Shown here piece after piece: positions 51,292-52,362 of a stretch of 52,362 bases of DNA. Within the stretch, counting starts at the first letter, position 1, and the number at the start of each line of letters is the position of its first letter. A program made the position numbers and the translations under genes. Origin of the DNA: Eubacterium sp. UBA3279 (GTDB lineage: Bacteria > Bacillota > Clostridia > Lachnospirales > Lachnospiraceae); NCBI GenBank assembly GCA_002361775.1, contig DETV01000101.1:1-52362 (forward strand). Reading direction: 5' to 3'. A model generated the notes under the pieces. The model saw only the letters and a list, made by a program, of their open reading frames with translations. It searched no databases and was not told the origin of the DNA.

Positions 51292-52107
51292 ATGTCTAAA
51301 GGTTCAAAACAACAATATAAACAATTTGCAATAAACACACTTGAAGATGGGTGCCTTGTATTAAAAAGCCTTATTGTTCCAGTTATTGTCGATTCGGAGA
51401 AGTTTAAGGATTATTCGGATGAAGCCGAGACGCTACTGGATAAGTACAGGTTAGATGGTTTTATCCCAGCGAACGTATATGATTCCATACATGATAAGGT
51501 TCTCTATCAGCAGAGAGAACTGCTTCGATTTATAGCTGATCATCAGTCTTCGTCTTTTTCTTACATTGATGTAAGGCAACTTCTTGTAAAGAAGGGATTC
51601 CTGAAAAGAAGTCTTGGCGAGGAGAGTAGTAAAACTCTGAACGAACTCCTCAACATAAGAAATTGGTCATTTCATAATGCGCAATCTATGATGGTGGCTG
51701 ATTTGGAGATAGCAAAGAAATCACTTCCTCCTGAACTGGCTGATATAGCAGAAATCAAGCCGATGCTGAATCCTGTTGTTATCAGAAAAGCGAAGACATA
51801 TGCATGGAAGATGCTGGCGGATTTTGTCCTTCACAATAAAACTCGATTAGGTCAATTTGAATTGATTCTCTCGGAAATGAAAAAAGATTACCAAGAAATG
51901 TACAGTTCTCTACCTGATGCAGTTTTTATGATGACGAGTAAGGGACTAAGTCGAGAAGTGCAATATATAGAGCAGGAAATTGTGAACCAAGATCCGGAGA
52001 GAGCAGGGAGTAATATTGCTACCCTGTCAATGGAAATTCAAAAAGGAAAGTATGATGGATCAAACGAAGCTTTTGGAAGAATATTGTCGAAGGACGATTG
52101 TCGCTAA
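51292..52107 (+). CDS. Unrecognised protein with HEPN-like Rx4H motif
   Basis: 271 residues, largely helical, no membrane segment or signal peptide. I do not recognise the family. Near residue 123 it has L-N-I-R-NWSF-H-NAQ, an R-x4-H arrangement on a predicted helix, which matches the catalytic pattern of HEPN ribonucleases found in toxin and defence systems. The ribosome site before ATG 51292 is weak. It lies outside the polysaccharide operon and is followed, with overlap, by a 34-codon open frame, an arrangement reminiscent of toxin-antitoxin or mobile-element pairs. Function is not assigned; the HEPN idea rests on one motif. Confidence 0.6.
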   Translation: MSKGSKQQYKQFAINTLEDGCLVLKSLIVPVIVDSEKFKDYSDEAETLLDKYRLDGFIPANVYDSIHDKVLYQQRELLRFIADHQSSSFSYIDVRQLLVKKGFLKRSLGEESSKTLNELLNIRNWSFHNAQSMMVADLEIAKKSLPPELADIAEIKPMLNPVVIRKAKTYAWKMLADFVLHNKTRLGQFELILSEMKKDYQEMYSSLPDAVFMMTSKGLSREVQYIEQEIVNQDPERAGSNIATLSMEIQKGKYDGSNEAFGRILSKDDCR

Positions 52108-52156
52108 GCGGATCGAGACAGCGATCATTAAGAGAGCTGAAAAGTGGTTTGCATAA
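52052..52156 (+). CDS. Small overlapping open frame (34 codons)
   Basis: Starts inside the end of the HEPN-like gene in another frame, with AAAGGAAAG just before ATG 52052. It encodes a basic, helical peptide (CRRTIVAKRIETAIIKRAEK). A plausible small gene translated by coupling, but its size and overlap make it uncertain. Confidence 0.35.
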   Translation: MMDQTKLLEEYCRRTIVAKRIETAIIKRAEKWFA

Positions 52157-52199
52157 AAGCAGAATAGAGCGGAAATCTGAAATGCGATAAAAATATACA

Positions 52200-52228
52200 T
52201 TGAAATACGAGCCTCCATCGGCTATACT
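52200..52228 (+). promoter_or_regulatory. Promoter near the window end
   Basis: TTGAAA (52200-52205), a 17-base spacer and TATACT (52223-52228), about 52 bases before the next start codon. Confidence 0.65.
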
Positions 52229-52280
52229 TAATACACAATCAAATCCAATATCTTATCAATGAAACGGAGTGTGTACATCT

Positions 52281-52362
52281 ATGCCGCGCCCCAAGGGATC
52301 AAAGAATAAGGTCAAGCTCACCACCACGCTAATAGACTTCACCTCTCTCATCGCCGAGAAGT
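52281..52362 (+). CDS. Start of a further gene, truncated by the window
   Basis: 27 codons are visible, beginning MPRPKGSKNKVKLTTTLIDF. ACGGAG lies 12 bases before the ATG and a good promoter lies upstream. The basic PRPKGSKNK start is of the AT-hook type often seen on small DNA-associated proteins of phages and integrative elements. No function can be given. Confidence 0.6.
   Translation, partial: MPRPKGSKNKVKLTTTLIDFTSLIAEK

Overview
The window looks like a chromosomal segment of a strictly anaerobic gut-type Firmicute of the Lachnospiraceae, most like the Blautia group. The family is well supported by gene content and order: formyl-THF ligase, FchA and FolD together; a [FeFe] hydrogenase; gpmI-eno-secG-rnr-smpB-ssrA; and strong AGGAGG ribosome sites. 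The genus is inference. The folate trio and the hydrogenase fit acetogenic, H2-linked metabolism.

Layout. 1-1.6 kb: one-carbon (Wood-Ljungdahl methyl branch) genes. 1.9-4.9 kb: an L,D-transpeptidase convergent with a monomeric [FeFe] hydrogenase. 5-11.6 kb: lower glycolysis (gpmI, eno), secG, then the RNA quality-control set rnr, smpB and tmRNA. 11.7-16 kb: a cell-surface metallo-beta-lactamase-fold protein, a membrane protein and a two-component system. 16-19.8 kb: a LysR regulator divergent from a CoA-disulfide-reductase-like flavoprotein and a sirohaem reductase, probably a sulfur unit with a clear palindromic operator. 19.9-26.2 kb: xyloside/xylose use (alpha-xylosidase, AraC regulator, xylulokinase, and a FucI-type isomerase in place of XylA). 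26.4-32.3 kb: a multidomain flavodiiron protein, a MATE transporter, a HAD phosphatase, a NifX-like/FKBP fusion with a structured leader, and a YgjP-type metalloprotein.

32.5-51.1 kb is a surface-polysaccharide locus of mosaic base composition. It opens with an initiating sugar transferase that has lost the middle of the protein. About 1 kb without genes follows, carrying dispersed short repeats. A single-strand operon then encodes UDP-sugar dehydrogenase, UDP-galactopyranose mutase, three glycosyltransferases, an EpsG/Wzy-type polymerase, LicD, a CDP-glycerol-type transferase, a phosphonate module, a Wzx flippase, an acyltransferase and a sugar nucleotidyltransferase.

The phosphonate module is the most exciting part. 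It has a three-domain fusion (LicC/PntC-like nucleotidyltransferase, HxGH cytidylyltransferase, PEP mutase), an iron-type alcohol dehydrogenase and phosphonopyruvate decarboxylase. Together they can turn PEP into a 2-carbon phosphonate and activate it with CMP, so that LicD can attach it to the glycan. There is no aminotransferase, so 2-hydroxyethylphosphonate is predicted rather than 2-aminoethylphosphonate. The neighbouring acyltransferase carries a five-copy pentanucleotide repeat in its first codons and could be phase variable. The last kilobase leaves the operon and holds an unrecognised HEPN-like protein and the start of a further gene.
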